Shown: positions 8,106 to 16,432 of the stretch, piece by piece | Layout of the letters: every line of letters starts with the position of its first letter | Position numbering within the stretch: position 1 is the first letter of the stretch | Origin: Yeosuana aromativorans | GTDB lineage: Bacteria; Bacteroidota; Bacteroidia; Flavobacteriales; Flavobacteriaceae | Assembly (NCBI RefSeq): GCF_014646655.1 | Contig: NZ_BMNR01000007.1 | Location: forward strand, 62,001 to 126,000 | Length of the DNA stretch: 64,000 bases | Reading direction: 5' to 3' | Translations under genes and position numbers: made by a program | Notes under the pieces: model-generated | The model's database searches: none | Told to the model about the DNA's origin: nothing | Seen by the model: the letters and a program-made list of their open reading frames with translations, nothing else

Positions 8106-10013
8106 ATGAGTAATTATCACATCAAACACCTTGAGGAGTACTACCAAGTTTACAGAAAATCGGTAAGGGAGCCAGAAAATTTTTGGGCAGAAGTAGCCGA
8201 AGAACATTTTATTTGGCGCAAAAAATGGAACAATGTATTGAGTTGGGATTTCAGAAAGCCAGAAATAAAATGGTTTGAAGGTGCCAAACTTAATATAACT
8301 GAAAACTGTATTGACAGGCACTTAAGAACCAAAGGCGATAAAACCGCTATTATTTTTGAGCCCAACAATCCAGATGAGGTAGCACAATACATTACTTATA
8401 ATGATCTGTATGACCGGGTTTGTAAAATGGCTAATGTTTTAAAAGAGCAAGGTGTTAAGAAAGGTGACCGTGTGTGTATTTATTTACCCATGATTCCAGA
8501 ATTGGCAGTTTCTTTGTTGGCATGTGCCAGAATTGGTGCCATTCACTCTGTGGTTTTTGCCGGATTCTCATCAAAGGCCTTGGCTACCAGAATAAACGAT
8601 AGTGAATGTAAATTTGTTATAGCTTCCGATGGTTCTTACAGAGGCTCAAAATCCATAGATTTAAAAGGTATTGTTGATGAAGCTTTAGAGCAATGCCCAT
8701 GTGTTCAAACAGTTTTGGTTGTTAAAAGAGTCCATTCAGAAGTGACCATGAAAGCAGGTAGGGACATTTGGTTGCAACCCTTGTTGGATAATGCTTCAGG
8801 TGATTGTGTGCCAGAAATTATGGATGCAGAAGACCCCTTGTTTATATTGTACACCTCTGGTTCTACAGGAAAACCAAAAGGGATGGTTCATACCACAGCT
8901 GGTTACATGGTATATACGGCTTATACCTTTAAAAATGTGTTTCAATACAAAGATGATGATGTGTATTGGTGTACGGCAGATATAGGTTGGATAACAGGGC
9001 ACAGCTATATTGTATATGGGCCGTTGGCTAACGGCGCCACTACCGTTATGTTTGAAGGAGTTCCCCATTATCCTGATTTTGGTCGATTTTGGCAAATTGT
9101 TGACAAGCATAAAATCAATCAATTTTATACGGCACCAACAGCCATACGAGCCTTGGCGAAACAAAATATTTCATTTGCTGAAGCTCAAGATTTGTCATCC
9201 CTACGCGTTTTAGGGTCCGTCGGAGAACCTATTAATGAAGAGGCTTGGCACTGGTACAATGATATTATTGGAAAGAAAAAAAGTCCTATTGTTGATACGT
9301 GGTGGCAAACCGAAACAGGCGGTATCATGATAACGCCCATACCATTTGTAACACCAACCAAACCAACTTATGCTACCTTACCGTTTATTGGCATTCAACC
9401 AGCTTTAATGGACGAAAACGGAGAGGAAATAAAAGGCAATCAGGTAGATGGTAGGTTGTGTATTAAGTTTCCGTGGCCTTCCATAGCAAGGACTATTTGG
9501 GGCGATCATCAGCGGTATAAGGATACGTATTTTTCAGCTTTTGATAATAAGTATTTTACGGGAGATGGTGCTTTACGTGATGAGGTAGGCTATTACAGGA
9601 TAACAGGTAGGGTAGATGATGTAATTATTGTATCTGGCCATAATTTAGGAACAGCACCTATTGAAGACGCCATTAACGAACATCCTGCTGTTGCAGAGTC
9701 CGCCATTGTAGGCTTCCCACATGATATTAAAGGAAATGCATTGTACGGTTACGTGATTTTAAAAGAAACCGGTGAAGGCAGGGATCATAACAATTTGCGT
9801 AATGAGATCAATCAAATCATTACCGAGCATGTAGGACCGATTGCAAAATTGGATAAAATCCAGTTTACAAGCGGCTTACCAAAAACACGTAGTGGTAAAA
9901 TCATGCGACGTATTTTACGAAAAATAGCTTGTAAAGACATTAACAACTTGGGCGATACATCAACCTTGTTGAACCCTGAAGTTGTTCAGGAAATAATCGA
10001 TAATGCGCTTTAA
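8106..10013 (+). CDS. acs: Acetyl-CoA synthetase
   Basis: This is AMP-forming acetate-CoA ligase, 635 residues from the ATG at 8106. The adenylation motif YTSGSTGKPKG is at 249-259. The acceptor region DTWWQTETGG is present, and the C-terminal hinge region ends with SGKIMRR, whose lysine (K598) is the residue reversibly acetylated in the family. It makes acetyl-CoA from acetate in the cytoplasm. An upstream extension to 8034 is open but adds 24 residues that the family lacks, so I rejected it. The stop overlaps the stop of the convergent FAH gene by four bases. Confidence 0.96.
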   Translation: MSNYHIKHLEEYYQVYRKSVREPENFWAEVAEEHFIWRKKWNNVLSWDFRKPEIKWFEGAKLNITENCIDRHLRTKGDKTAIIFEPNNPDEVAQYITYNDLYDRVCKMANVLKEQGVKKGDRVCIYLPMIPELAVSLLACARIGAIHSVVFAGFSSKALATRINDSECKFVIASDGSYRGSKSIDLKGIVDEALEQCPCVQTVLVVKRVHSEVTMKAGRDIWLQPLLDNASGDCVPEIMDAEDPLFILYTSGSTGKPKGMVHTTAGYMVYTAYTFKNVFQYKDDDVYWCTADIGWITGHSYIVYGPLANGATTVMFEGVPHYPDFGRFWQIVDKHKINQFYTAPTAIRALAKQNISFAEAQDLSSLRVLGSVGEPINEEAWHWYNDIIGKKKSPIVDTWWQTETGGIMITPIPFVTPTKPTYATLPFIGIQPALMDENGEEIKGNQVDGRLCIKFPWPSIARTIWGDHQRYKDTYFSAFDNKYFTGDGALRDEVGYYRITGRVDDVIIVSGHNLGTAPIEDAINEHPAVAESAIVGFPHDIKGNALYGYVILKETGEGRDHNNLRNEINQIITEHVGPIAKLDKIQFTSGLPKTRSGKIMRRILRKIACKDINNLGDTSTLLNPEVVQEIIDNAL

Positions 10014-10624
10014 ATTATTTTAAAATCCAAAAGGAGTTCGCCTTCAAGTGACACTTGAAGGTGGTCTCCTTTACTATTCAAACCGGTTCCAGATGCTGGT
10101 GTTCCGGTAAAAATAAGGTCGCCAGGTTCTAAGGTCATAAAGCTTGACACATACGTAATAATTTCACTAAAATTATAAATCATAAATCCAGTGTTTCCAA
10201 CTTGCTTTTGTTCACCGTTTATGACCAAATCAAAATTGATATTGTTTAAATCCGCAAAGTTTGAAATTGGCTTGAAACTTGATATTGGCGACGCACCATC
10301 AAAACCCTTTGCCAAGGCCCAAGGCCCTTTGGTTTCTCGGCTAGCAGCCAGAACATCCTTAGCAGTATAATCAATACCAACAGCAATTCCTGAAATGTAA
10401 GATTCAGCATCTTTTAATGCAATGTCCTTTCCTTGTTTACCAATTTTAATAAGTAATTCCACTTCATAAGCCAATTGTGTGGTAATCTTAGGGTATGAAA
10501 CATCTTTATTGTCTGTGACCAATGTGCTCTCTGGTTTTGTAAAAATGACCTGTGCACCCGTTTTTAATGCACTGATTTCATTTTTATCATTTACATAGTT
10601 TTTGCCAATGCCTATAATTTTCAT
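10010..10624 (-). CDS. Fumarylacetoacetate hydrolase (FAH) family protein
   Basis: This 204-residue protein is a compact FAH domain. Visible signs are the metal-binding glutamate region YEVELLIKIGKQG, the central VGIDYTAKDV, the KGFDGASPIS segment, and the C-terminal LEPGDLIFTGTPAGTG-like sequence (here GDLIFTGTPASGTG). Family members split or decarboxylate beta-keto acids, such as fumarylpyruvate or oxaloacetate, using Mg2+. The length fits YcgM-like acylpyruvases. The substrate cannot be fixed from the sequence, and no aromatic degradation genes are close by. Confidence 0.85.
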   Translation of the reverse strand: MKIIGIGKNYVNDKNEISALKTGAQVIFTKPESTLVTDNKDVSYPKITTQLAYEVELLIKIGKQGKDIALKDAESYISGIAVGIDYTAKDVLAASRETKGPWALAKGFDGASPISSFKPISNFADLNNINFDLVINGEQKQVGNTGFMIYNFSEIITYVSSFMTLEPGDLIFTGTPASGTGLNSKGDHLQVSLEGELLLDFKII

Positions 10625-10734
10625 GTGATTTTGAATAAAATTTAAGTGGATAAAAGTAAGAAATTAGTCTATTAAAATTTAAAATAATTTTAACGCCTTG
10701 TCTACTTAAAATTTGGTGTTTTTTCATACCTTAA

Positions 10735-11766
10735 ATGACTGAAATAAAACCAATCAAGATGAGAAAAATAAATGCTTATGCAGCTAAAGAAGCTGGGGGG
10801 AAATTAGAAAAATTTCAATATGAATTGCCAGATATTGGTAATGAAGAAGTAGATATTAAAGTGCATTATTGTGGTGTGTGCCATTCCGATCTAAGTATGA
10901 TGAACAACGAATGGGGCATGACACAATATCCATTGGTGCCAGGACATGAAATCGTGGGTGAGGTCATAGCTTTAGGTAGGGAGGTAAAAGGATTGAAGAT
11001 TGGAGACAAAGTTGGTATGGGTTGGTACTCGGCTTCGTGTATGCACTGTAACCAATGTATGGATGGAAAACAACATTTGTGTAGCAGTGCCGAAGGGACC
11101 ATTGTTGGTCGCCACGGCGGTTTCGCTGATGCCGTTAGAGGACACTGGTCTTGGGTAACGCCATTGCCAAAAGGACTTGACATATCCAAAGCAGGTCCGT
11201 TGTTTTGTGGTGGAATTACCGTTTTTAACCCAATTGTTTTATCTGGTGTGCAACCAACAGATAAGGTTGGTGTGATAGGTGTAGGTGGTCTTGGGCACAT
11301 GGCTATCAAATTTTTAAAGGCATGGGGTTGTGAGGTCACGGCCTTTAGTTCAAATCCTAAGAAAAAAGATGACATTTTAAAAATGGGAGCCCATCAAGTA
11401 GTAGATTCAACCAATCCAGAAGCGCTAGAGGGTATAGCTGGTACGTTAAACTTTATTTTAAATACAACCAATGTAAGCTTAGACTGGAATTCCTTTTTGA
11501 CTACTTTAGCGCCACAAGGTAAATTGCACACCGTGGGTGCTGTTTTGGAGCCCATGGCAATTCCTGCATTCAGTATGATAATGGGTGAGAAATCTGTTGG
11601 TGGAAGTCCATTAGGAAGTATTGCCTTAACTAGAAAAATGTTGGAGTTTTGTGTAAGACATAACATTTATCCAACAGTAGAAGAGTTTAAAATGGAAGAC
11701 GTTAATAAAGCTATGGAACATCTTGAAAAAGGAAAAGCTAGATTTAGAATTGTCCTTAAAGCATAA
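10735..11766 (+). CDS. Zinc-dependent alcohol dehydrogenase (cinnamyl-alcohol dehydrogenase/YahK type)
   Basis: This 343-residue medium-chain dehydrogenase has catalytic zinc ligands C49 (GVCHSD), H71 (GHE) and C157. The structural zinc site is C-x2-C-x2-C-x7-C at residues 102-116, and the nucleotide-binding GVGGLGHMA is at 181-189. CGVCHSD and GRHGGFAD place it near CAD/YahK aldehyde reductases, which use NADPH; the preference is not proven here. A second ATG at 10759 (MRKINAYAA) fits family starts equally well. The cytoplasmic enzyme probably reduces aldehydes. A micro-gene follows 24 bases later, perhaps in the same transcript. Confidence 0.9.
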   Translation: MTEIKPIKMRKINAYAAKEAGGKLEKFQYELPDIGNEEVDIKVHYCGVCHSDLSMMNNEWGMTQYPLVPGHEIVGEVIALGREVKGLKIGDKVGMGWYSASCMHCNQCMDGKQHLCSSAEGTIVGRHGGFADAVRGHWSWVTPLPKGLDISKAGPLFCGGITVFNPIVLSGVQPTDKVGVIGVGGLGHMAIKFLKAWGCEVTAFSSNPKKKDDILKMGAHQVVDSTNPEALEGIAGTLNFILNTTNVSLDWNSFLTTLAPQGKLHTVGAVLEPMAIPAFSMIMGEKSVGGSPLGSIALTRKMLEFCVRHNIYPTVEEFKMEDVNKAMEHLEKGKARFRIVLKA

Positions 11767-11790
11767 GATTAATAACTAACTCAATATATC

Positions 11791-11895
11791 ATGGCAAAAT
11801 CGCACGACGCTAAGAAAAACGTAAAGAAGGAAGCTGTTTTAAGTCCAAAGGAAAAGAAAGCAGCTAAACTTGCTAAAAAGGCAAAGCGAACCTAA
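11791..11895 (+). CDS. Lysine/alanine-rich micro-protein, 34 residues
   Basis: ATG at 11791 opens a 34-codon frame ending at TAA 11893-11895. The product starts MAKSHDAKKNVKKEAV and ends KLAKKAKRT; about a third of residues are lysine and it has no hydrophobic segment. It lies 24 bases after the dehydrogenase gene and just before a strong terminator, which is what a real last gene of a transcript would look like. Short basic proteins of this kind recur in flavobacterial genomes without a function. Nucleic-acid binding is only a guess from charge. Confidence 0.55.
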   Translation: MAKSHDAKKNVKKEAVLSPKEKKAAKLAKKAKRT

Positions 11896-11914
11896 CAATT
11901 TAATTTGGTCCTAG

Positions 11915-11946
11915 AAAAAACCACTCTGATTTCGAGTGGTTTTTTT
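11915..11946 (+). terminator. Rho-independent terminator
   Basis: The stem AAAAAACCACTC / GAGTGGTTTTTT closes a seven-base loop (TGATTTC) and is followed by a T run. It ends the dehydrogenase and micro-gene transcript. Confidence 0.85.
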
Positions 11947-12050
11947 ATGACATCTAGGATAATTTTCAAGTAATTCAATAGTCTCTGCTAATACTCATAG
12001 AAAGAATGGCTATTTTTACACTTAAAATTTTTAAAAATTAAAGTCATTAC

Positions 12051-13814
12051 ATGCAACATTTAGCAGACAAAAAAAATAAAGCAAAACCTAAAACAACCAT
12101 GGCCCAGGCCTTTAAAACCATTATTTGGCCAAGACGGAATTTGGTTTTTATTGGTTTGATTTTAATTGTTTTAAGCCGATTGTCCAGTTTAGTGCTCCCT
12201 TGGAAAAGTAAAGCCTTGTTAGACGACGTTATTCCCAATAAAGATTATGATCAATTATATAATTTATTGCTCATCGTTGGTATCGCTATTTTAATTCAAG
12301 CAACAACTTCTTTTTTGTTGACAAGAATTCTAAGTGTTCAAGCGCAATACTTAATTAGTGAACTGAGAGCTCAAGTACAAAAAAAAGTACTGTCGTTACC
12401 TATTAGTTTTTTTGACAACACCAAATCCGGAGCATTAGTTTCCAGAATCATGACAGACGTAGAAGGCGTAAGAAATCTTATTGGAACCGGTTTGGTACAA
12501 ATGGTAGGCGGTACCATTACCGCTGTAATTTCATTGGTGTTATTGATTCGCATTAGTCCATCAATGACTTTGTTTGTGTTGGTTCCAGTCGCCATTTTTG
12601 GATTTATAGCGCTTAAAGCCTTTGGGTATATTCGCCCAATATTTAGACTTCGAGGAAAAATAAATGCCGAAGTAACAGGACGCCTTACAGAAACCTTGGC
12701 AGGAGTTCGTGTCATTAAGGCATTTAATGCCGAAGAACAAGAGAACAAAACCTTTGAAAAAGGCGTTGATAGATTGTTTCAAAATGTCAAGAAAAGCTTA
12801 ACGGCAACAGCATTCATGACCAGTTCATCCACATTTTTGTTGGGAATAGCCTCTACAGGTATTATGGGGATTGGTGGTTATAAAATCATGACAGGCGATC
12901 TAACCGTTGGTGATTTCTTGTCATTTACTTTGTTGCTTGGTTTTATGATAGCGCCCATAGTTCAAATGAGCAATATAGGAAGCCAATTAACCGAAGCATT
13001 AGCGGGCTTGGACCGAACCGAAGAGCTCATGAACATGACGGCGGAAGAAGATAACGAAGCACGAACCATTCAGTTACAAAATATAACCGGAACCATTGAA
13101 TTTCATGATGTATCATTTGCTTACGAAGCTGGGAAGGATGTTTTACACAACATTAGTTTTAAGGCGCCCTCAGGTTCCGTTACTGCCTTAGTGGGCAGCT
13201 CGGGTTCCGGTAAATCAACCATTGCAGGATTGTCAGCCACGTTTTTAAATCCAAAATCAGGAATGGTGACCATTGACAATCAAGATTTAGCAAAAGTAAA
13301 ATTGAGCAGTTATAGAAAATATTTGGGAGTGGTTTTACAAGATGAGTTTTTGTTTGAAGGTACCATTAGGGAAAACATCATGTTTCCACGTCCCAATGCT
13401 TCAGAAGAAGATTTGCAAAATGCAGTAAAAGCTGCATACGTAAATGAGTTCACCGATCGTTTTGATGACGGATTGGACACGTTAATAGGCGAGCGCGGTG
13501 TTAAATTATCAGGTGGACAGCGTCAACGTTTGGCTATAGCCAGAGCCATCTTGGCTAATCCTAAAATCATTATTTTAGATGAAGCAACCTCAAGTTTGGA
13601 CACAGAAAGCGAGGTTCTTATCCAAAAGAGTTTAACCGAGTTGATTAAAGACAGGACAACCATCGTGATAGCACACAGACTGAGCACCATCAGAAAAGCG
13701 GACCAGATTTTGGTGATTGAGGCTGGCCGTATCGTGGAACGCGGTAACCACGACGAATTGATTGCCAAGCAAGGGCGATATTACGATTTATATACCTATC
13801 AAGCTAAAATTTAA
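12051..13814 (+). CDS. ABC exporter, fused permease and ATPase (MsbA/multidrug type)
   Basis: This 587-residue half-transporter has a six-helix membrane domain at about residues 30-310. The ATPase domain has Walker A GSSGSGKST at 382-390, signature LSGGQRQR at 486-493, and Walker B IIILDEATSSLD just after. It works as a homodimer, or with a partner, in the inner membrane, and exports lipids, drugs or peptides. No peptidase domain is present at the N-terminus, so it is not a bacteriocin exporter. It is followed three bases later by the DinB gene, an association I cannot explain. The exact substrate is unknown. Confidence 0.88.
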   Translation: MQHLADKKNKAKPKTTMAQAFKTIIWPRRNLVFIGLILIVLSRLSSLVLPWKSKALLDDVIPNKDYDQLYNLLLIVGIAILIQATTSFLLTRILSVQAQYLISELRAQVQKKVLSLPISFFDNTKSGALVSRIMTDVEGVRNLIGTGLVQMVGGTITAVISLVLLIRISPSMTLFVLVPVAIFGFIALKAFGYIRPIFRLRGKINAEVTGRLTETLAGVRVIKAFNAEEQENKTFEKGVDRLFQNVKKSLTATAFMTSSSTFLLGIASTGIMGIGGYKIMTGDLTVGDFLSFTLLLGFMIAPIVQMSNIGSQLTEALAGLDRTEELMNMTAEEDNEARTIQLQNITGTIEFHDVSFAYEAGKDVLHNISFKAPSGSVTALVGSSGSGKSTIAGLSATFLNPKSGMVTIDNQDLAKVKLSSYRKYLGVVLQDEFLFEGTIRENIMFPRPNASEEDLQNAVKAAYVNEFTDRFDDGLDTLIGERGVKLSGGQRQRLAIARAILANPKIIILDEATSSLDTESEVLIQKSLTELIKDRTTIVIAHRLSTIRKADQILVIEAGRIVERGNHDELIAKQGRYYDLYTYQAKI

Positions 13815-13817
13815 ACT

Positions 13818-14336
13818 ATGACTATAGAAGATTTAAAACCCACAGAATTTGCCTCGTTTTATAGCGGATATGTTAGTAAAATCCCAAAGAACACATCATT
13901 AATGGATTGTTTTGAAGAAGGTTCAAAAACCATTATAAACTTTTTTAAAAGCATCCCTTCAGAAAAGCAGCATTACAAATATGCAGACGATAAATGGACC
14001 ATTAAAGAAGTGTTTCAGCACATTATCGATACAGAACGGGTGTTTATGTATCGTTGTTTTAGGATAGCAAGACATGACCAAACCGCTTTAGCAGGATTTG
14101 AGCAAAATGGATATATTGAACCGTCAAAAGCCAATAGTAAATCCATGGACATATTGATAGCAGAGTATCAATCCGTTAGAAAATGCTTCATCGTGTTGCT
14201 GAATAGTTTAGATGAAGAGGATTTAAAATTCAAGGGAACTGCTAGTGGCAATACCATGACGGCTCGTGCTGCCGCTTTTATTGCCATTGGGCATGAAAGA
14301 TGTCATATGGATATTATTAAGGAACGTTATTTATAA
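13818..14336 (+). CDS. DinB-like (DUF664-type) four-helix protein
   Basis: This 172-residue protein of the DinB/YfiT superfamily contains HYKYADDKWTIKEVFQHIIDTERVF, with the first metal-binding histidine in QHIIDTE. AIGHERCHMDIIKERY near the C-terminus carries two more histidines of the usual three-His site. Members are nickel/zinc-binding and many act in thiol or stress reactions. The gene is three bases after the ABC exporter, so it is co-transcribed, and the Crp/Fnr gene follows 89 bases downstream. Substrate unknown. Confidence 0.83.
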   Translation: MTIEDLKPTEFASFYSGYVSKIPKNTSLMDCFEEGSKTIINFFKSIPSEKQHYKYADDKWTIKEVFQHIIDTERVFMYRCFRIARHDQTALAGFEQNGYIEPSKANSKSMDILIAEYQSVRKCFIVLLNSLDEEDLKFKGTASGNTMTARAAAFIAIGHERCHMDIIKERYL

Positions 14337-14425
14337 AGTGGGTTAGTTAAAACGTTTTTTGCTAAATTTAATAAAACATAATTATCACTAGATTTGTTGC
14401 GATAAAGTAGTCACATTTGCATAAT

Positions 14426-15007
14426 ATGAATATAGAACCACTTTTAAAATACATGAATGATTATGTCACTTTGACAGAAGAAGAAAAAGATTTTTTGGTG
14501 TCTAAGGTGATTTGCAGAAAGTATCTAAAAGGGCAATATATCGTTCAACAGGGAGATATATGCAAATATTCATGTTTTGTATTATCTGGGTGCACAAAAA
14601 CATTTTATATGGATCCTCAAGGACAAGAACACATTGTGATGTTTTCCATTGAGGATTGGTGGTCTTCAGATATTGGGAGTTTTATAAACCAGACACCAGC
14701 CGATTTCAACATTCAATGTTTAGAGAGTACAGAGTTAGCTATGTTTTCTTATGATGTTATTGAAGAATTGTATAGTGAAATCCCAAAATTAGAACGTTTT
14801 TTTAGACAAGTCACAGAACGTGGACTTATAGCTTCACAAAAGCGAATTGTTAGAAGTTTTAGTCTTTCAGCAAAAGAACAATATATTTATTTTCGAAATC
14901 AATACCCCAAAATTGACCAACGCATTCCTCAATATATGATAGCCTCATACCTTGGCATCACCAAAGAATTCCTTAGTAAAATAAAGAGTCAACTTGCCTT
15001 AGAGTAG
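14426..15007 (+). CDS. Crp/Fnr family transcriptional regulator
   Basis: From the ATG at 14426 the product is 193 residues; a TTG three codons earlier is possible. The N-terminal cyclic-nucleotide-like beta barrel (about 20-115) includes LKGQYIVQQGDICKYSCFVLSG. The C-terminal winged helix includes QYMIASYLGITKEFLSKIKS. No FNR-type cysteine cluster is seen at the N-terminus, so it probably does not carry an iron-sulfur cluster; the ligand is unknown. A perfect 22-bp palindrome containing TTAAT-N4-ATTAA lies three bases beyond its stop and upstream of yceI, and is a likely target site (inference). Confidence 0.85.
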   Translation: MNIEPLLKYMNDYVTLTEEEKDFLVSKVICRKYLKGQYIVQQGDICKYSCFVLSGCTKTFYMDPQGQEHIVMFSIEDWWSSDIGSFINQTPADFNIQCLESTELAMFSYDVIEELYSEIPKLERFFRQVTERGLIASQKRIVRSFSLSAKEQYIYFRNQYPKIDQRIPQYMIASYLGITKEFLSKIKSQLALE

Positions 15008-15009
15008 CA

Positions 15010-15031
15010 GATGTTAATCTAGATTAACATC
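15010..15031. promoter_or_regulatory. Perfect 22-bp palindrome, candidate Crp/Fnr-family operator
   Basis: The arms GATGTTAATCT and AGATTAACATC are exact reverse complements with no loop. The core TTAAT-CTAG-ATTAA (15014-15027) has the spacing of the FNR/CRP-type box TTGAT-N4-ATCAA. No T run follows, so it is a poor terminator. It sits between the regulator stop at 15007 and the yceI start at 15137. Binding by the neighbouring regulator is inferred. Confidence 0.55.
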
Positions 15032-15136
15032 ATTTAATAAACTACTTTATTTTAATTGAGCGATATGTTCAAGAACTTTGTATTGTAATAATTAAAAACA
15101 TTACTAAGCATATTAAATAAGCAAAAAAATAATATT

Positions 15137-15709
15137 ATGAAAAACTTAAAGAACACAACATTAGCGCTAATAGCATTTTCCGCGTTTTCGTTTACAGCAG
15201 TTGAAAAAGAAAAAAAAGACATCAAAACAGAAGACAGTAAAGTTATTTGGAAAGGCTATAAAGTAACCGGATCACATGAAGGAACCATTGAAATCCAATC
15301 AGGTTCATTGACATTTAGTGAAGATAAGTTAGTGGGAGGGGAGTTTGTAATTGATATGACATCTCTTGTAAGCACCGATTTAGAAGGCGAATACAAAGGA
15401 AAACTGGAAGGACATTTAAAATCTGATGATTTCTTTGGTGTTGAAACTTATCCAACAGCAAGTTTGGTGTTTACCAATGTGAAAGCTACAGGAAAAAATT
15501 CGTATGAAGTAACCGGTGATTTGACCATCAAAGGAAAGACAAATCCAATTACATTTAACATGTCTATATATGGAAGTAAAGCAACAGCGTCTTTAAAAAT
15601 TGACAGAACAAAATACGATGTACGTTACGGTTCTACCAGTTTCTTTGACGGACTGAAAGATAAAGCCATTTATGACGAGTTTGATTTAGTGTCAGATTTG
15701 GTATTTTAA
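15137..15709 (+). CDS. Secreted YceI family lipocalin-like protein
   Basis: This 190-residue protein has a signal peptide of about 20 residues (LALIAFSAFSFTAV). The YceI domain follows: SKVIWKGYKVTGSHEGTIEI, GEFVIDMTSL, HLKSDDFFGVETYPTASLVF and the final strand DEFDLVSDLVF. YceI proteins form a beta barrel that binds long-chain isoprenoids such as polyprenyl or quinone-like lipids in the periplasm. It lies 130 bases after a Crp/Fnr-type gene with a perfect palindrome in between, which suggests control by that regulator. A terminator follows immediately. Confidence 0.9.
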   Translation: MKNLKNTTLALIAFSAFSFTAVEKEKKDIKTEDSKVIWKGYKVTGSHEGTIEIQSGSLTFSEDKLVGGEFVIDMTSLVSTDLEGEYKGKLEGHLKSDDFFGVETYPTASLVFTNVKATGKNSYEVTGDLTIKGKTNPITFNMSIYGSKATASLKIDRTKYDVRYGSTSFFDGLKDKAIYDEFDLVSDLVF

Positions 15710-15727
15710 TTTAGAGTGACTAATAAC

Positions 15728-15760
15728 AAAAAGGCGTTCAGAAATGGACGCCTTTTTGTT
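15728..15760 (+). terminator. Rho-independent terminator after yceI
   Basis: The stem AAAAAGGCG / CGCCTTTTT is extended by inner pairs and followed by TGTTTT. It lies inside the upstream extension of the next open frame, which supports the start of that gene at 15821. Confidence 0.8.
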
Positions 15761-15820
15761 TTAATAAATTTACAGGAAGGGGTTTTTAAAAGGTTATCTT
15801 TGTTTTCAGATAAACACGAT

Positions 15821-16432
15821 ATGTTATTTAAAAAGATTATAGAGCCGCTTAAAGATAACTTAGAGCAGCACGGTATCAAAGAACCCAACCAACTTCAAAA
15901 AGCCATTCTTTCCAAAATTAAAGGAGGTGGCAGTTTATTTGTGATAGCTCCCGAAGGCTCCGGAAAAACCACAAGTATTGTGATAAGTGTTATCAATAAA
16001 TTAAAGGCGGCTTTTGAAGATGCACCACGCGCCTTGATTTTTGTAAAGGATAAACAAACGGCTTTAGATTTAGCGGCGTTGTTTAATAACTTTGCACGTG
16101 GGACCGATTTACGGATTTACTGTGCGTATGATGAACACAATATTGAACTGCAACGCGAAGAACTCTATTTAGGGACTGATATTGTTATTGCCACGCCTAA
16201 ACGTTTGAACAAGATATTCTATTTAAACGGTATCAATCTAAACAAGCTGCAAATGTGTATTGTTGAAGATGCCGAATTTTTGTTCAGGAACAATAACTTT
16301 GCGGAAGTTACCAGAACACCCGAAAGTATTGGGAAATGCCAGTATCTGGTTTTTTCTGATGCGTTTGATGCCCGTTTTGAGCGTTGGCAAGACTCGTTTA
16401 TGTACAATGCTCAAATAGTAAAACTCAATTAA
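15821..16432 (+). CDS. Half-length DEAD/DEAH-like protein (single RecA-like domain)
   Basis: From ATG 15821 the product is 203 residues. A Q-motif-like start ([13 protein letters not shown]) is followed by Walker [21 protein letters not shown] (motif Ia region), IVIATPKRL (TPxR, motif Ib) and VEDAEFLF at the Walker B/DEAD position. SDAFDA stands where SAT (motif III) would be. The sequence then ends: the second helicase domain with motifs IV-VI is absent. It is therefore a one-domain relative of DEAD-box RNA helicases with a degenerate DEAD box. Its stop overlaps the convergent carboxylase gene by four bases. Unwinding activity is doubtful; an ATP-binding or RNA-binding adaptor role is a guess. 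Confidence 0.75.
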   Translation: MLFKKIIEPLKDNLEQHGIKEPNQLQKAILSKIKGGGSLFVIAPEGSGKTTSIVISVINKLKAAFEDAPRALIFVKDKQTALDLAALFNNFARGTDLRIYCAYDEHNIELQREELYLGTDIVIATPKRLNKIFYLNGINLNKLQMCIVEDAEFLFRNNNFAEVTRTPESIGKCQYLVFSDAFDARFERWQDSFMYNAQIVKLN

